DNA of 64,000 nt, taken from NCBI GenBank assembly GCA_036927565.1, contig JAYESD010000001.1, positions 47,800,064 to 47,864,063 on the forward strand, read 5' to 3'. The DNA comes from Tuctoria greenei (taxonomy: Eukaryota; Streptophyta; Magnoliopsida; Poales; Poaceae). Below the pieces are notes generated by a model. The model was not told the origin of the DNA. It ran no database searches and saw only the letters and a program-made list of their open reading frames with translations. The translations under genes were made by a program, and so were the position numbers. Below, piece by piece: positions 10,758 to 21,958 of the stretch (position 1 is the first letter of the stretch; every line of letters starts with the position of its first letter).

Positions 10758-12143
10758 CTCAGAAGGCTTCCACTCCAGCTAGTGTGGAACCTCTTCCCCG
10801 GACCCTGTCGCAACTGGCGTGGTAGCTCCGGAAGGTTCCCTGAAGCTTGCTACTACCGTCGGCGCCATCTTGGTTGTGGCCCCTGTTGACCGAGAAGGAC
10901 CTCCGGACCCTGAGCCCTCAGCTGGCCCTGGTACTGGAGCCACATGGCCGGAGCTAGCACCCCGGGGAGATGTCGATGCTGGAGTGGTTACCGCCGTTGA
11001 AGACCTTCCCCTCCAAGGAGAAGGAGCCGCTGCGAAAGGAGCAGGTCTGACGGACCTCCCATCAGAGTGCTTCAGCTTCCTTTTACGGCTCGAGGGCTCA
11101 GCCAACTCTTTGCCCTTACCCACGACTTCAACTCTCTATCTCGGGGCATGAAGGGGACCACCCTCGGAAGCTCCAGGGATCACCAACCCAGTGGTCGAAC
11201 GCCTCTCAACTTCACCGAGGTCGTCAAGCACTGGCATCTTCCGCCAGATCTCCCTAATGAACTCCGCCTCCATGTTCAGAGGGAGGAAAGGCACCGACGG
11301 AGTTAAGTCGTCACCCTCGATGTCGATGTCGTGCTGGAACTTCTTGAGACGAAACTCCAAAGCCGCGCCTTCCATGTTGGACTTCAAGCCAGTCTCGATC
11401 CGGTCGTCGTCCATCACGATGTTGAGGGCCCAGACAAGCTTCTCCCTCTTCTTTAGCGGAGCCCACCTGTTGACTAGAAAGTTGCAAAATACTTCCTGGG
11501 GAGTCACCCCTCCCTCCACGCATTGGCAGATCATGGTCAAAGCAGGGTTGAAGGCGTCCGATAACACCGGAACTTCGCTCCAAGCTTCAGTGTCGACGTT
11601 GGGGAGGCCTTCGGGCAGCTCCAACTTCTCATGCTCCTCCACCCTGATGACAATCCAATCCTTCTTCCAGTCGTCCCACTTTCCAGAAGGGAACGACCGC
11701 AAGTACTTGTACGGGCACTTCTTGCGCTTCACAAAATAATAGAAGCCAAGGTACTCGTCACGCTTGCTGGTGGTGTGGATGGTGAAGAAGGTGTGGAAGA
11801 GCTCGACACGGGGGGGAATGCCCACCCACATCTCGCAGAAGTGGACAAAGATTGACAACAGAAGAATGGAGTGGGGGCCAAGGTGGTACAGCTATAGACC
11901 ATAAAAGTCCAACAACATCAAGAGAAAAGTGGAGAAGGGTGGGATGAGTCCCACCATGGCATACGCGGAGAAGTACACCATGTCGCTGGCATGCTCCTTC
12001 TCAAATGGAAGCTTGCCGGCACGGACCTGGTGGTTGAAGAAGTCACTAGACCACCCCGTGAGGGCCCGAACCTTCTTCAAATCACCATCGGTCTTAAGTC
12101 GGCTCTTGCAGAGGCCCAATGCCATCGCAGCACAGCAGGGCAA

Positions 12144-12662
12144 GAGATGAAAAGTAGGCTAAATTTTGGAGGATTCGAGCGCAAGTTCAAATGAAGGCAT
12201 AAAGAGTCCCCAAACGATGCACACTTTCCTTCTTAAGTAAGCCCCCGCAACGCTTGGATGGAAACCGCGGAGGAGCCAACAATACAATTCAAAAACTTCA
12301 CCCTACCAATGACAAGGGGGCCCAGGGCCATCCTGACGATCAAGTCGAGGTCCTTACCCCAAGCGAACGGTTGTCATCATGAATGTCGGGAAGCCCAAGG
12401 GCAGCAGCCTGACAGGGCAAGCGGAACTGATATGGTTTTTGTATCGGGAACCGGCGATCTTCAATTGCGTGAGATCTGCACGCTCAGATCTCACCTGCCG
12501 CATCCTGGATTTGTCACGCGGCATTGGTTTAACTGCGAACTATCGCCAACGGCACATCCGAAGACCCTTAAAGCCATGGCTCAAAAACCGAAGGATGGAC
12601 CCACCTCCAGCAGAACGACTTCATCAAAAAGGTCTCTCCTAGAGGTGGGCCCAGGGGGGCAC
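12144..12662 (+). other. TAT-1 region between antisense ORF start and 3' LTR, with polypurine tract
   Basis: There is no gene here. It should contain the promoter and leader of the antisense ORF, though no clear TATA box is visible on the minus strand. The polypurine tract is the end of the stretch (GGTGGGCCCAGGGGGGCAC, about 12644-12662), directly before the 3' LTR. Confidence 0.7.
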
Positions 12663-13514
12663 TTTTGGTAACCTGCGTACCGTATACCCCTTGGGACTAC
12701 AAAAAGACCAAAGGAACTTCACCTGTCTGAGTTGAAGACCTGCAAAGGCCCCATGTGTCATGCGGGACCGGACCTGCCTCCCATCTATGGTTAGTCCCGG
12801 TGCTGCCAGGTGTATACTGCAATCGGACCTACATCCCACACATGGGATAGCTCCGGGCTAAACACCTGTGCGGCACCCCCGGACCTAACCCCCGACAGAG
12901 GGAAGCTCCGGTACCGACACGTGTACATCTACACCGGACATACCCATCCCAGACGGAAAGCTCCGAAGCTGCCACGTGTCCAACCGCCGGACCTTCAGCC
13001 TCAACAATAAGACTGGTGGACCCCCAACGGCTCGGACCTTCAAGGGGCAATCAAAGACTTCAAGACCCGATTAAGTGTCATTAATACCGTATTAATGACA
13101 CACGATCGAAAGGCCCTTAATACAAGTAACGACACTATCAAGGCCCGTTACCACGCTATTAAGGATAATTAACCTCATTAATTGTGTATTAAGCACCAGT
13201 AACCGCCAGGGTCACATGTCGGGCCAGGCTAACGGTGTAACGACCAGTCCTTGTACTATAAAAGGACTGGTCAACGATACACAGGGGGCTCTTCTCTCTC
13301 TCTCAGCTCTGATACCTCTCCCATACTCAGCTCTGACACACACTCACAAGTGCTTAGATGCTCAATAGAACAACTACACACCCCATGGAGTAGGGTATTA
13401 CGCTCAGGAGGCCCGAACGATGTAAATCATTGTGTCTATTTGCCACCATGTTCTGAATCTCTTCGCGCAGAATACCGAACTACAAACTCCACGGGCCGGA
13501 ACAACACTCCGGCA
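12663..13514 (+). repeat. TAT-1 3' LTR
   Basis: It starts TTTTGGTAACC, where the first bases differ from the TGTCGGTAGCC of the 5' LTR, and ends ACTCCGGCA. TATAAAAG is at 13257-13264. The 5' and 3' copies differ by scattered substitutions and a 24-bp length difference, part of it near the 3' end (about 13495), so the insertion is not very recent. Confidence 0.92.
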
Positions 13515-13519
13515 TTTTC
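13515..13519. repeat. Target-site duplication TTTTC, right copy (TAT-1)
   Basis: It is identical to 445-449 and sits directly after the 3' LTR. Confidence 0.9.
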
Positions 13520-14366
13520 AATATACTCAAATGAAGAATATTCAAGTGCTCCTACCCTAGTAGCAATACGGGTAATCAATGAAGTGCATTCAATTGGTCG
13601 TACCCTACGAATGTAATCTAACCATTGTGTCATCATGGCAATAACTAAAGCAACTTTTATCTTTTTAATCATGGCAAATAAAACTTTCAGCTCATCATCA
13701 TGCACTATCCTTACATCTCCTCTAGGGAACATAGTCATACCCACACATCTATGCATGAAGCATAAATTGGGGTTGTGCAAGTGGCTATTCATAGGTGCAC
13801 TACATCTGACCTCACCAGTTAAATCTTGCCAAAAACTTTGTTTGTTAAATATAGGCAAAGTGTCTAATTCTAGCAAACAATGTTTATAGAAGCCGAGGAT
13901 TTCACTTAATTCTTTCCATAGAATGTTGTATTCTTTTTGAAAAAATCTAAAAGTAATACCATCAAATTCTATTTTGAGTGTGCAAAGGAATTGTATGGAG
14001 AGAAGGCGTGAACCTTTCTCCCTTATGTGAGCAAAGTATGCCCATCCGAGTGCACGCCAAATGGAAAAGAATTCGGAATCCATACCTATTTTGGAGCAAA
14101 TCCGAATCATAAGCTTTCGTATGAGAAAACTCACAATCTTGGAGGGGATTGCATGCTTGATATTCAACTTCACTTTGGATGTCGAGGTCGTCTTCATAAA
14201 GAAGTTGGTGTGGGTTGCTCCTCTCACCCATGGGAGTGTCCTCTCCTACACTCCTTCTCCATGAACTTGGTGTAGCAACGGAAGAGGGGCATGCACTTGA
14301 GTCTCCACCATGGCTTGAGCTTGGAGCCTCTTTCCTCTTTCCAAACAACCTTTTCATTCCATTCAT
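13520..14366 (-). pseudogene. Athila-1 ORF2 (Athila ORF-1-like), N-terminal part
   Basis: The likely start is ATG 14366 (MNGMKRLFGKRKEAPSSSHG), because upstream codons in this frame read as hydrophobic non-coding sequence. The N-terminus is Ser/Gly-rich. A one-base frameshift lies near 14090, after KAYDSDLLQ. Beyond it the frame continues with FFSIWRALGWAYFAHIREKG, LLSIQFLCTLKIEFDGITFR and NPNLCFMHRCVGMTMFPRGD. This matches the Athila ORF-1 family by eye (PF03078 is the Pfam entry I would expect). It is interrupted at 13519 by TAT-1 and resumes at 449. Its function is unknown; the position downstream of pol has led to env-like labels, but I see no signal peptide or membrane anchor. Confidence 0.78.
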
Positions 14367-15066
14367 GTCTACAACAAGCAAGAACACAACAAGGCAAAAA
14401 CTTGAAAGAGGTGATGTTAGTGAAAACAAAACACCGATGAATTTTCCTTGAAGAACTTGAAAGCAAATTTCAAATGCAAAGGAAAGCAAATATTCTTGGG
14501 TTGAATTTTGAGTGGGTGTATTTCAATGAAGAGCAACAAAAAGAATTTGAGCAAGAGTGACTTTGGCGATGTATGAAATGAGGTGAAGTGTGAAAAGAAG
14601 AGCTCCTCACGGCCACCATGTATAGTGTGCAATCCCCAACGATCACTAGGGCACCAAATGTAGCCGTTGGAGGAGAGAGAGTCAAATTGGCTCTTTCCCC
14701 ATGTCAGCCAAACACGGGGGTCGGCCGACCTAACAGGTGGTCCCCCTATTCCCCCTTTTGGCAGGTGGATCCCCAACGGCTATGAAACTAGCACATTGGT
14801 GAAATTAGCTCAGAATTCCAAATAAAAATTCCCTTTTCAAAATCCAACAATTTTCTTTTTGTGAAAATAAAGAATAAAAAGGATAGTTGAGAATATAAGA
14901 TCCTCCACTTGCTAAGAAAATCAAATATGCAGTGGGGAAAATCAAACTAAATGGGGAAAAACAAATGAAGAGAAAATAAAAGAAAAAATCAAATAAAGGA
15001 TAACTACCAATTTAACCTATTGGCTAGGTCTCACCACCGTTTGATGAGATGGACATTCCTACTTCT
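14367..15066 (-). other. Athila-1 spacer between protease linker and ORF2
   Basis: There are 700 bp without a credible ORF, AT-rich at 14810-15000, where a gypsy element would have RT, RNase H and integrase. The text around 15001-15020 (CCAATTTAACCTATTGGCTA) is matched in reverse complement by Athila-2 at about 27838-27861, which ties the two elements together. Confidence 0.65.
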
Positions 15067-15605
15067 TCATTTCTTGACATCCGGGCCCGGAGGGATGGGC
15101 TCGGAGGGCTTGTCTTGCTTCTTCCGCCATACCTTCTTTGGCGGCATGGTGGACTTGGGCCTTTGGGGAGGCCCGGACTTCTCCGTCTTCTTGAGGTGTC
15201 GACGTGGACGATAAGACGGGTTTTCATTCCTCATTAATGCAATGAGCAGGTCCACCTTTGGGGTGTGATTTCGACCTCTTGAATGTGTTTAACATTCGGC
15301 CCATACTTGATTCGGATCATGGAGCATTGCTCCAACTTTGGGTGAGAGTTAAACTTCTCCTCCTTGCCATTGATATGGAAGTGGATTTCTCCAGCTCCCA
15401 CATCTATGCAATCTTTCACGGTGCTTAGGAACGGGCGCCCAAGAATGAGCGGTGTATCCTTCTCAACTTTTATGTCGATCACCACGAAATCCACGGGTAT
15501 GAAACAGTTCTTGATTTTTATCGAGGCATCTTCAGCAATACCCGCCGCATAATGGACTGAACAATCAGCCAGATGGAGCTGCATTGGTTTTGGAGTAAGC
15601 TGCAT
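15067..15605 (-). pseudogene. Athila-1 protease C-terminal part and linker
   Basis: On the minus strand from the copia junction, the frame gives LTPKPMQLHLADCSVHYAAG, then FIPVDFVVIDI and PLILGRPFLSTVKDCIDV. These are the second half of an Athila-type retropepsin with its ILGRPFL motif. The reading then changes frame near 15250 into a basic Pro/Lys-rich tail (KKVWRKKQDKPSEP) that ends at a stop near 15067. The first half with the active site lies at 38736-39019. Nothing resembling RT follows. Confidence 0.82.
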
Positions 15606-16020
15606 TGAAAGTGCATCTAGGCATCCCTTGTGGGTTTTGGTTGATTTATGAAAAACAAATGAGATCCTAACCAAATTTTTGATATGAGCGCAGGTTTTAA
15701 TGAAAACATGGAGTAAGCGCAAAAAGAAAGGAGATTGAGGAATCAAGCTGGATAGAGCTCAGGAGATGAAAAGGATAATACTTGTGTGTGTGGAGTGTGT
15801 TGGAGAAACACATCCCAAGAGCTCAAGCACTTTTAATCACTCTCACTGCACAAATTTATACAGGTCTGGACTAGTCTGATTTACCCCGGACTAGTCTGAT
15901 AATCCTTCTATTCAAAATCGGACAAGTCCTCCCAGTGCAGACTTGTCTACACAGTCCAGGTTTACAGTGACCGGACTAGTCCGATATTACCACGGACTAG
16001 TCCAATATCTTTCTGACTAA
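15606..16020 (+). repeat. Copia-1 5' LTR, truncated
   Basis: It matches the first 410 or so bases of the 3' LTR (37177 onward) and is cut at about 16020. The matching TTTCTGACTAA is followed by Tekay sequence. The other 1.1 kb of the LTR, the PBS and the gag leader are missing. From 15866 it carries copies of the GGACTAGTCC-type palindrome. Confidence 0.88.
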
Positions 16021-16578
16021 GACCGTATTATCGACTTAATAAAAGAAGCCGAAGAGCAAGTACGCATTATTCAAACAAATCTCAAAGCCGCTCAGTCTCG
16101 TCAGAAGAGCTACGCGGACAAACGACATCGACCTCTTCACTTCGAGATTGAGGATCAAGTTTATCTCCGGGTATCCCCTATGAAAGGTATCCATCGATTC
16201 GGAGTGAAAGGGAATCTAGCTCCACGTTTTATTGGGCTGTTCGCAATAATCAAAAGATGCGGACCTGTTGCATATCAACTGGAGTTACCGTCATCGCTGG
16301 CAGGGGTCCATAATGTGTTTCACATTTCTCAGTTGCGGAGATGTCTCAAAATCCTAGCGAATATACGTTTTGAGGATTTGGAAGCTCTCCAACCAGATCT
16401 CACTTATTCCGAGAATCCAACTCAGATTGTCGATGAGAAGACTCGCACCACAAGAAGCCGCACCTTGCGTTTCTACAAGGTCTTGTGGAGCAACCACAAT
16501 GCTGAAGAAGCCACGTGGGAAAGCGAGGAGTATCTTAGAACGAACTATCCGGACTTGTTAGCGGCATATGTTCGTTAG
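16021..16578 (+). pseudogene. Tekay-1 integrase C-terminus with chromodomain
   Basis: An open stretch of 185 codons ends at a stop at 16576-16578. It begins inside the integrase (DLIKEAEEQVRIIQTNLKAA, AQSRQKSYADKRHRPLHFEI). It continues with the GPF/GPY module (VYLRVSPMKG, RFIGLFAIIK, VAYQLELPSSL, VHNVFHISQLRRCL) and ends with a chromodomain (TRSRTLRFYKVLWSNHNAEE, EATWESEEYLRTNYPDLL). Chromodomains of this kind direct insertion to heterochromatin marks. The fragment itself carries no stop, though it lacks the catalytic core. Confidence 0.88.
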
Positions 16579-16638
16579 ATCTTTAACTTTTGTCTTCTTT
16601 TGTAATCCCGGGACGAGATTCTTTTAAGGGGGGATGAA

Positions 16639-19600
16639 TGTAAAACCCCACTTTTATGACATGTGAATTCAGTTATGAGTTTTGTGATCAACTATATTAA
16701 TGATCCATCATAGTGGTACACATGAACTTAATACCATCCAAACCTTTCTTGCACTCATGGTTAAATTTTATTAACATGAGTATTGGACTTCACCAATAAT
16801 TCTAGAATGATTCTATTCACCCCTCTTCAAATTTTAGAATTCTTTGGATGAAGTTTATTAAGGCAATTTAAAGTGCAGTACTAATTGGCCCTGCCAAAAA
16901 TATTCAAATTAGAGGCTCTAGATTTTTCCTTGACATTCTAATATTCTCAATAGCTTTCCTGCAAAATTTCAAGATTTTAGGAACTCATTTGCTATTTTAT
17001 TTGAGGCGCTTGGCAAATTTGAATCAAATTTAAATCTGAATTTTAAATTCTTCTCCAACTTCTTGAACATAAGATTTGAGTTCACTATTATGTTCAGAAT
17101 AATTCATTTACCATCTCCACCAAATTTCATGATTTTTTGAGTTGATCTTCTATTTTTAAATGAATTCGTAACTTTACTGCTGGAGCCTGACTGACCTGTG
17201 GGCCCCACTGGTCAGCCTCTGCTGAACGGATCAGCTCGGCCGCCTGCCATCTCTGCACCAGCGCTCGCCCGCTCGACAGCGCGCGCGCATGCAAGCTCCA
17301 GTGAGCTGCTTGCTTGCTTGCTTGCCGCGGCGCTATAAAAGGCCGGCCGTCGCTCCGGTATTTCCCCTTCCCTGATCGGTGATTCCCCCTCTCGCGATTC
17401 CTTCTCCGCCACGCGCCATCGTCGCCGCTCACCTATGCTCCGTGGTGCGCCGCCGTTCCGCGCAGTTTCAAGCCTCAATCCCAAAAGCTTAAAGGTGCGC
17501 CTAGTCGAGCTCTAACTCGGGGTGCAAACCGTTTCCCTTTTCATTGAGAAATGAACAAGTTATCGGTCTTCTTCCTTCCGGCCGATGTGAAGAAGCTCGC
17601 TAGGTTTCCGTTTCAATTCTGTTTCTACAAGTAAATATACTTTGCAATTGCTTAGAGATAGTTTCTATAGGTCCTAGCGCTCCTACCTGAACAAAAACCC
17701 CTAAAAGTTATCGAGCAACGGCCGAGGAAATCGAGTTTTGCTCGCCGCCGGTGAGGAAACCTCGGTTCGCCGTCGAGCTCATAGTTTCCGATTGTTTCCT
17801 CCTCTTCCACGTCCAGTTCCTTGATCTGCATCGTCCCAGGAAGGTTTTGAAGAAGATCCCGAGTGGTTTGAGCTACTCTGGAATGAGTTCCAGGTTGCCC
17901 GAGTGCTCACCGCCGCCGCCACCGTCACACGGCCATTTTCGGCGAGTTTCAGGTCCCACCGACGTCGTGCTCAGCGACTCCAAAAACCCCCAGGCGGCGA
18001 GTTTGGGCGAGTTTGGCCTGTCGGTTTAACCGGCGGCGAGCTCGCCGGCGAGTCACCGCCACGGGCGCCGACTCGCGCGGGCGTTGGCCCGAGGTAGAAG
18101 ACAAACCCGTAGGGCCCCACCTGCCAGTAGCTGCGGGATCACGGTGCGGCTGGGATTCCGTGCGGCTGCACGTGAATAAATCTGTGGACCGCGGTGTTGC
18201 ATTGACCAGAGCACGCCACGTGGCCCATGGGACCCACCCGATTGAATTTGAATTTTGGCGCCAATGGGTTATTAAATTAATTCCAGAAAATTGTTCAAAT
18301 TGCTAAATTGAATATATCTCTGTAGACTACTCCAAAAATCTTCAAACAAATTTTGTTTGAAAGCACTTGAGCTCTAGTTTCTGTCAGTACAAATTAGGTT
18401 CTGTGAAACTCAAAGTTAAATTCTGTAGAACATAATCTTTCCAAATGCAAATACAATTTTTTCGGATAAGCTAGACCCTGGAAAAATCCCCAAAATCCAC
18501 ATAAAATTTAGTGTCCTATTCTTGAATACCAGAAAAAGTTTGGGAGCCATTGCACCTGTTTAAAGCTCTGTATAGTTCAATTACCTTTTTCAGTTATTGA
18601 AATTTCACAGATGTTCAGTGGCTTTATTATGTCCCAAATTTGGACTGAGTCTTCCTTTAGTCATATACTAGATCCTGTAAAAATCTTGGATTTAATTGAC
18701 CTACTATCCTAGTCCTAATTCAGTTACAAACTAAATATTGATTAAAAGGCTAAAAATTCAATTATAAAATAAATCCAGAAATTCTTGCCAACTTAGAAAT
18801 ACAATAACTCCTTCACCAGAGCTTAGAAAATTATGAAACAAATTTTGTTAGAACCAGGAAAATTTCCTCTATCTTGATTATCAACTGCTAGCTATGTTCA
18901 AGCTACAGTTTCTTCACTAAAATTTTTGCAAGATAATTGCTTGCCATAATTGTGGAGACAACAACCTACTTTGATCATCTCCTGTTCTTTGCAAGAGCTT
19001 CTATCATAGTCCCTAATACCTACCTTCAAGATCCCAAGCCCATTAAGTCTTTATCACATAATGGTCACCATAAATTAAATCATGGTCTTGGTACTAATTA
19101 TTTTTCAATGTCATTCATATACGTATTCTATGCACTTCGTATAGTGACCGAAGTCGAAGAGGAGCCAAAAGCCTTGGAAGAGCACCTTCCAAATATCAAC
19201 TCAGACTCTGACCTGCAACAAGGCAAGCCTGGTTTGCATTTAAGTCATTTATAAAATTTTACTTTGTCACTATGATGAATAGCCTATGAAATGTTCATTA
19301 CGTTTAGGATGATTGATACTCCACGTGCATGACCAAAAATCCCAGGGATCGGTTGGAACGAGTTACAGTTTAAACTGTAGTAAGTTCTTTGCTAATGCAT
19401 AGGAAATCTGGTAGAAGTCGAGTAGTTGGAATCTACTCGCGAGAGATGTAGGACATATCTCACAGGATTGGTTAGATAGAAAATGGCATAATGAAATGGA
19501 GACCGGGCAGAGAATGGATAGGAAGCGGAGAGAATTGAGTCTCGGTCGCATAGCCCTGCGTGTGTCGATTAAGGCCCGTCCGTATGCAGCCCCTTCGGAC

Positions 19601-20635
19601 AAGCTTGAATTGTACCGGCAATATAATGGACATATGGAATCCAATAAACTGATGTAACTTGATAACTGGGGTGTCGAGGCCCATTAACTCACCATCGATA
19701 GGGGTGGGTTGAGGACAGTAAGGTGTAAATCGGTCGGTGGACATATGAGGTGTTCCGTGCGGAGACCTTCTGTTCGCGGAGGTGAGACGGGCTCGGCGTT
19801 CGAGTTTCTTGTGAAAGGTGGCCATATACGCCTAGTACTGAAGTGTTATGTAGGTACAGGTGTACTCGCTGACATTTCCGAACAACGTATGTGTCGTGTT
19901 GTCCCGGTGTGTCCTGATTGCAATCACTGTCCCTCGCAGTAATAGAGTACCACTTGCTCACTGAGCGGCAACATAGTAAATACTAAAAAGTCAGAAAATC
20001 ATATTGTATTGAATATTATAATTACTTTGCAACATTGTATGATTTAGAGATAGTACAATTAAAAGTCTACAATTTCCCCATACTTTAGCTGTAATAGCAT
20101 TATGTGCTCTGAGCATGTCATATCATCTGTAAAACGTAACTTGTTTGATTGTGGAGCCCATGATGTGCCGTGCTTGGAGAATGTCATTTGCTACTTAAAA
20201 CTTGATTATAAGGATCCACTTGTAGGCGAGTCATTTACGCTTCACCTTACCTATGTTTAGTGTCCCCTTGCATATGTCTAGTGAGACGAGTTAGTCTTGC
20301 TGAGCCTTATGCTCACGTTTGCAGTTAACGAGTTTTTGTAGGTTATACAGTTGATGAAGGGTTTGATGATGAGGTTGCACTCCCTCCAGGGTGTACAGCC
20401 GAGTGGGAACCCTACACGCCACCCTAATTAAGTGTTGCTAGTGCAAAGTATCCAAGGCATGGATAACTTTGCTTTTGCATAGATAGTGCTGAGAGCGTAG
20501 CTATGATATATATATATTTCTTTACTTCCGCTAGTATTGTAAAAACTTCCGCTGTATGATAAATAAAAGACTTCGTCTTGTAATGTTATTCAGGTTCTAT
20601 TCTTGTGTACTGTTGGGTGTCGCATCACACAACAC
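16639..20635 (+). repeat. Tekay-1 3' LTR (about 4.0 kb)
   Basis: It starts TGTAAAACCCC right after a PPT (AAGGGGGGATGAA). Its end is placed at GTCGCATCACA by the CA rule; no second copy is available for comparison, so the end is approximate. It contains a TATA box at 17334 and a GC-rich block at about 17190-18240, which would be the transcribed leader. The rest is AT-rich. No gene or inserted element is recognisable inside. Confidence 0.75.
17334..17340 (+). promoter_or_regulatory. TATA box of Tekay-1 LTR
   Basis: TATAAAA stands in a GC-rich setting (GGCGCTATAAAAGGCCGGCC), 695 bp into the LTR, as expected for the U3/R border. Confidence 0.7.
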
Positions 20636-21958
20636 CACCCAATGAGATCCTCGGATGTCAGGATTCGGGTCCCCACAAGAAGAAATCCCTCTCCAAAGGG
20701 AAAGTGAAGATCGAGGACGAGAAGAAGAACAAGAAGGGGATTAGTCACATCGACTACTCCCGACATCTTTTCAACTACGATCGTCTAAATTCTAACAATA
20801 GCCATTATTTGTCTATTCCTCTAGGAAAAGCCCCACACATTGACGGCAATGATTACTCAATGTGGAGGCAAAACATGAAAATGCACTTAGTGTCACTCAA
20901 TCCTAGCTTGTGGCATAATGTGTGTACAGGAATAGATATCCCGGAGGACGATGAAGAGCTTACACCAAGCCAAGAGGAAGCAATTCATCGGAATGCTCAA
21001 GCTGCAGTAGTCATCACATCTTCACTAAGTCGGGACGAGTTCACCAAGGTGGATGGACTCGAGATTGCAAAGGAAATATGGGACACATTGCAAACGGCAC
21101 ATGAAGGCGATCATCATGTGTGAGAGGTGAAGATTGAAATGATCGAAGGCGAATTGGGAAGATTCGCCAAAGAAGATGAGTCGCCACAAGACATGTACAA
21201 CCAGTTAAAGACTCTCATCAACAAGGTTCGATCATATGGAAGTAAAAAATAGAACGATCACGAGATCGTGAAGCTCATTATTAGAGCCTTCATGCCTCAC
21301 AATGTTACCTTGTGCTCAATGATTAGAGAAAGCCCCGGGTACAAGAAAATGACCCCGAACGAATTGCTTGGAAAGATCATCAATTTCGAGATGATGGAGA
21401 AGCAAGCAAAACATGTCAAGGAGATTGTCGATCTCACCTCGGCAAAGAAGAAGGAGGTTGCCTTGAAGTCCACTCAAGCCCTTGTCAAAAGAAACTCGAG
21501 AAGCTCGACAAGAAGAGAACAACGATGACGAGAGCAGCGATGTTGACGAAGAGGACATGTTCCTCCTTATGAAGAGATTCAAGAGAATGATGAAGAGAAG
21601 ACAAGGGGGCAAATTAAGTGAAGAAAAACACAAAGAAAAATCAAGACCGGAGCTGAGGCGGGCGTGCAATAACTGTGGTGAATATGACCACTTTATAGTT
21701 GATTGCCCATATGAAGAAAACAAGAAGAAGACCAAGGAAACAAAGCCTCAACCCAAGAAATTCTTCAAGAATAAGAAGCAAGCTGGACAAGCGCACCTAG
21801 GAAAGGAGTGGGACTCAAATGATGAGTCCTCATCCGAAGAGGAAGAGGAGATGGCTAGCATAGCCATCGAGAAGATAACTAAGAAGTTCACCCTCTTCCC
21901 AACTCTCGGCGCATGGAATGGCAAGGACACTTGCCTCATGGCGAAGGAAGGTAAATGA
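20636..21958 (+). pseudogene. Copia-1 gag (capsid and zinc knuckle)
   Basis: The first residues are lost at the Tekay junction. The readable gag starts around KKKSLSKGKVKIEDEKKNKK. It continues with GKAPHIDGNDYSMWRQNMKM and EIAKEIWDTLQTAHEGD (the copia gag family pattern). In-frame stops are at 21121 (TGA) and 21250 (TAG), and a frame change lies near 21490. The second part has an acidic stretch, a Lys/Arg-rich region and a perfect CCHC knuckle, CNNCGEYDHFIVDC, at about 21667. A TGA at 21956 ends it, but the same frame goes on in the next feature. Confidence 0.88.

Larger units (their letters stand above)
8687..12143 (-). pseudogene. TAT-1 antisense ORF (putative gypsy-type transposon protein)
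   Basis: This is read on the minus strand from ATG 12143. The N-terminal conserved domain spans 12143-11136 in one frame, with a single TAG at 11892-11894. It includes FSAYAMVGLIPPFSTFLLMLL, SIFVHFCEMWVGIPPRVELF and SGKWDDWKKDWIVIRVE, the PF04195-type domain of TAT antisense ORFs. A basic stretch (SRKRKLKHSDGR) follows at about 11080. A 77-bp intron lies at 10757-10681, then a Glu/Pro decapeptide array, and then a long charged coiled-coil-like region in shifting frames (10090-8687). The C-terminus (QLETEGQSLAKNIAEYVLTC) is alignable with TAT-2 and TAT-3. The ORF is known from TAT elements such as Grande; its function is unknown. Frameshifts make this copy a pseudogene. Confidence 0.82.
450..13514 (+). 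mobile_element. TAT-1: complete TAT/Retand-type gypsy LTR retrotransposon
   Basis: This is a 13,065-bp element with an 876-bp 5' LTR, a PBS, gag, protease, RT, two RNase H-like regions and integrase on the plus strand. These are followed by a long antisense ORF (8687-12143, minus), a PPT and an 852-bp 3' LTR. It is flanked by the perfect TSD TTTTC. The order gag-PR-RT-RH-aRH-INT with an antisense ORF between pol and the 3' LTR is the known arrangement of the TAT lineage. It is not autonomous now: gag has frameshifts, RT has an in-frame TGA at 4309, and integrase has a TAG at 6507 and frameshifts. It sits in ORF2 of Athila-1, in opposite orientation. Confidence 0.93.
16021..20635 (+). mobile_element. 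Tekay-1: 3' remnant of a Tekay/Del chromovirus
   Basis: Only the integrase C-terminus with a chromodomain and one long LTR remain. The 5' LTR, gag and most of pol are gone. The left junction is inside the copia LTR. The right end, near GGGTGTCGCATCACA, is followed directly by the copia gag region. The simplest history is insertion in the copia 5' LTR or leader, followed by a deletion that removed the left part of Tekay and the adjoining copia sequence. Confidence 0.8.

Noticed and set aside
17751..18306. A host gene exon in the GC-rich block of the Tekay-1 LTR
   Set aside because: Several short overlapping ORFs, no splice structure or domain; position just after the LTR TATA box explains it as leader.
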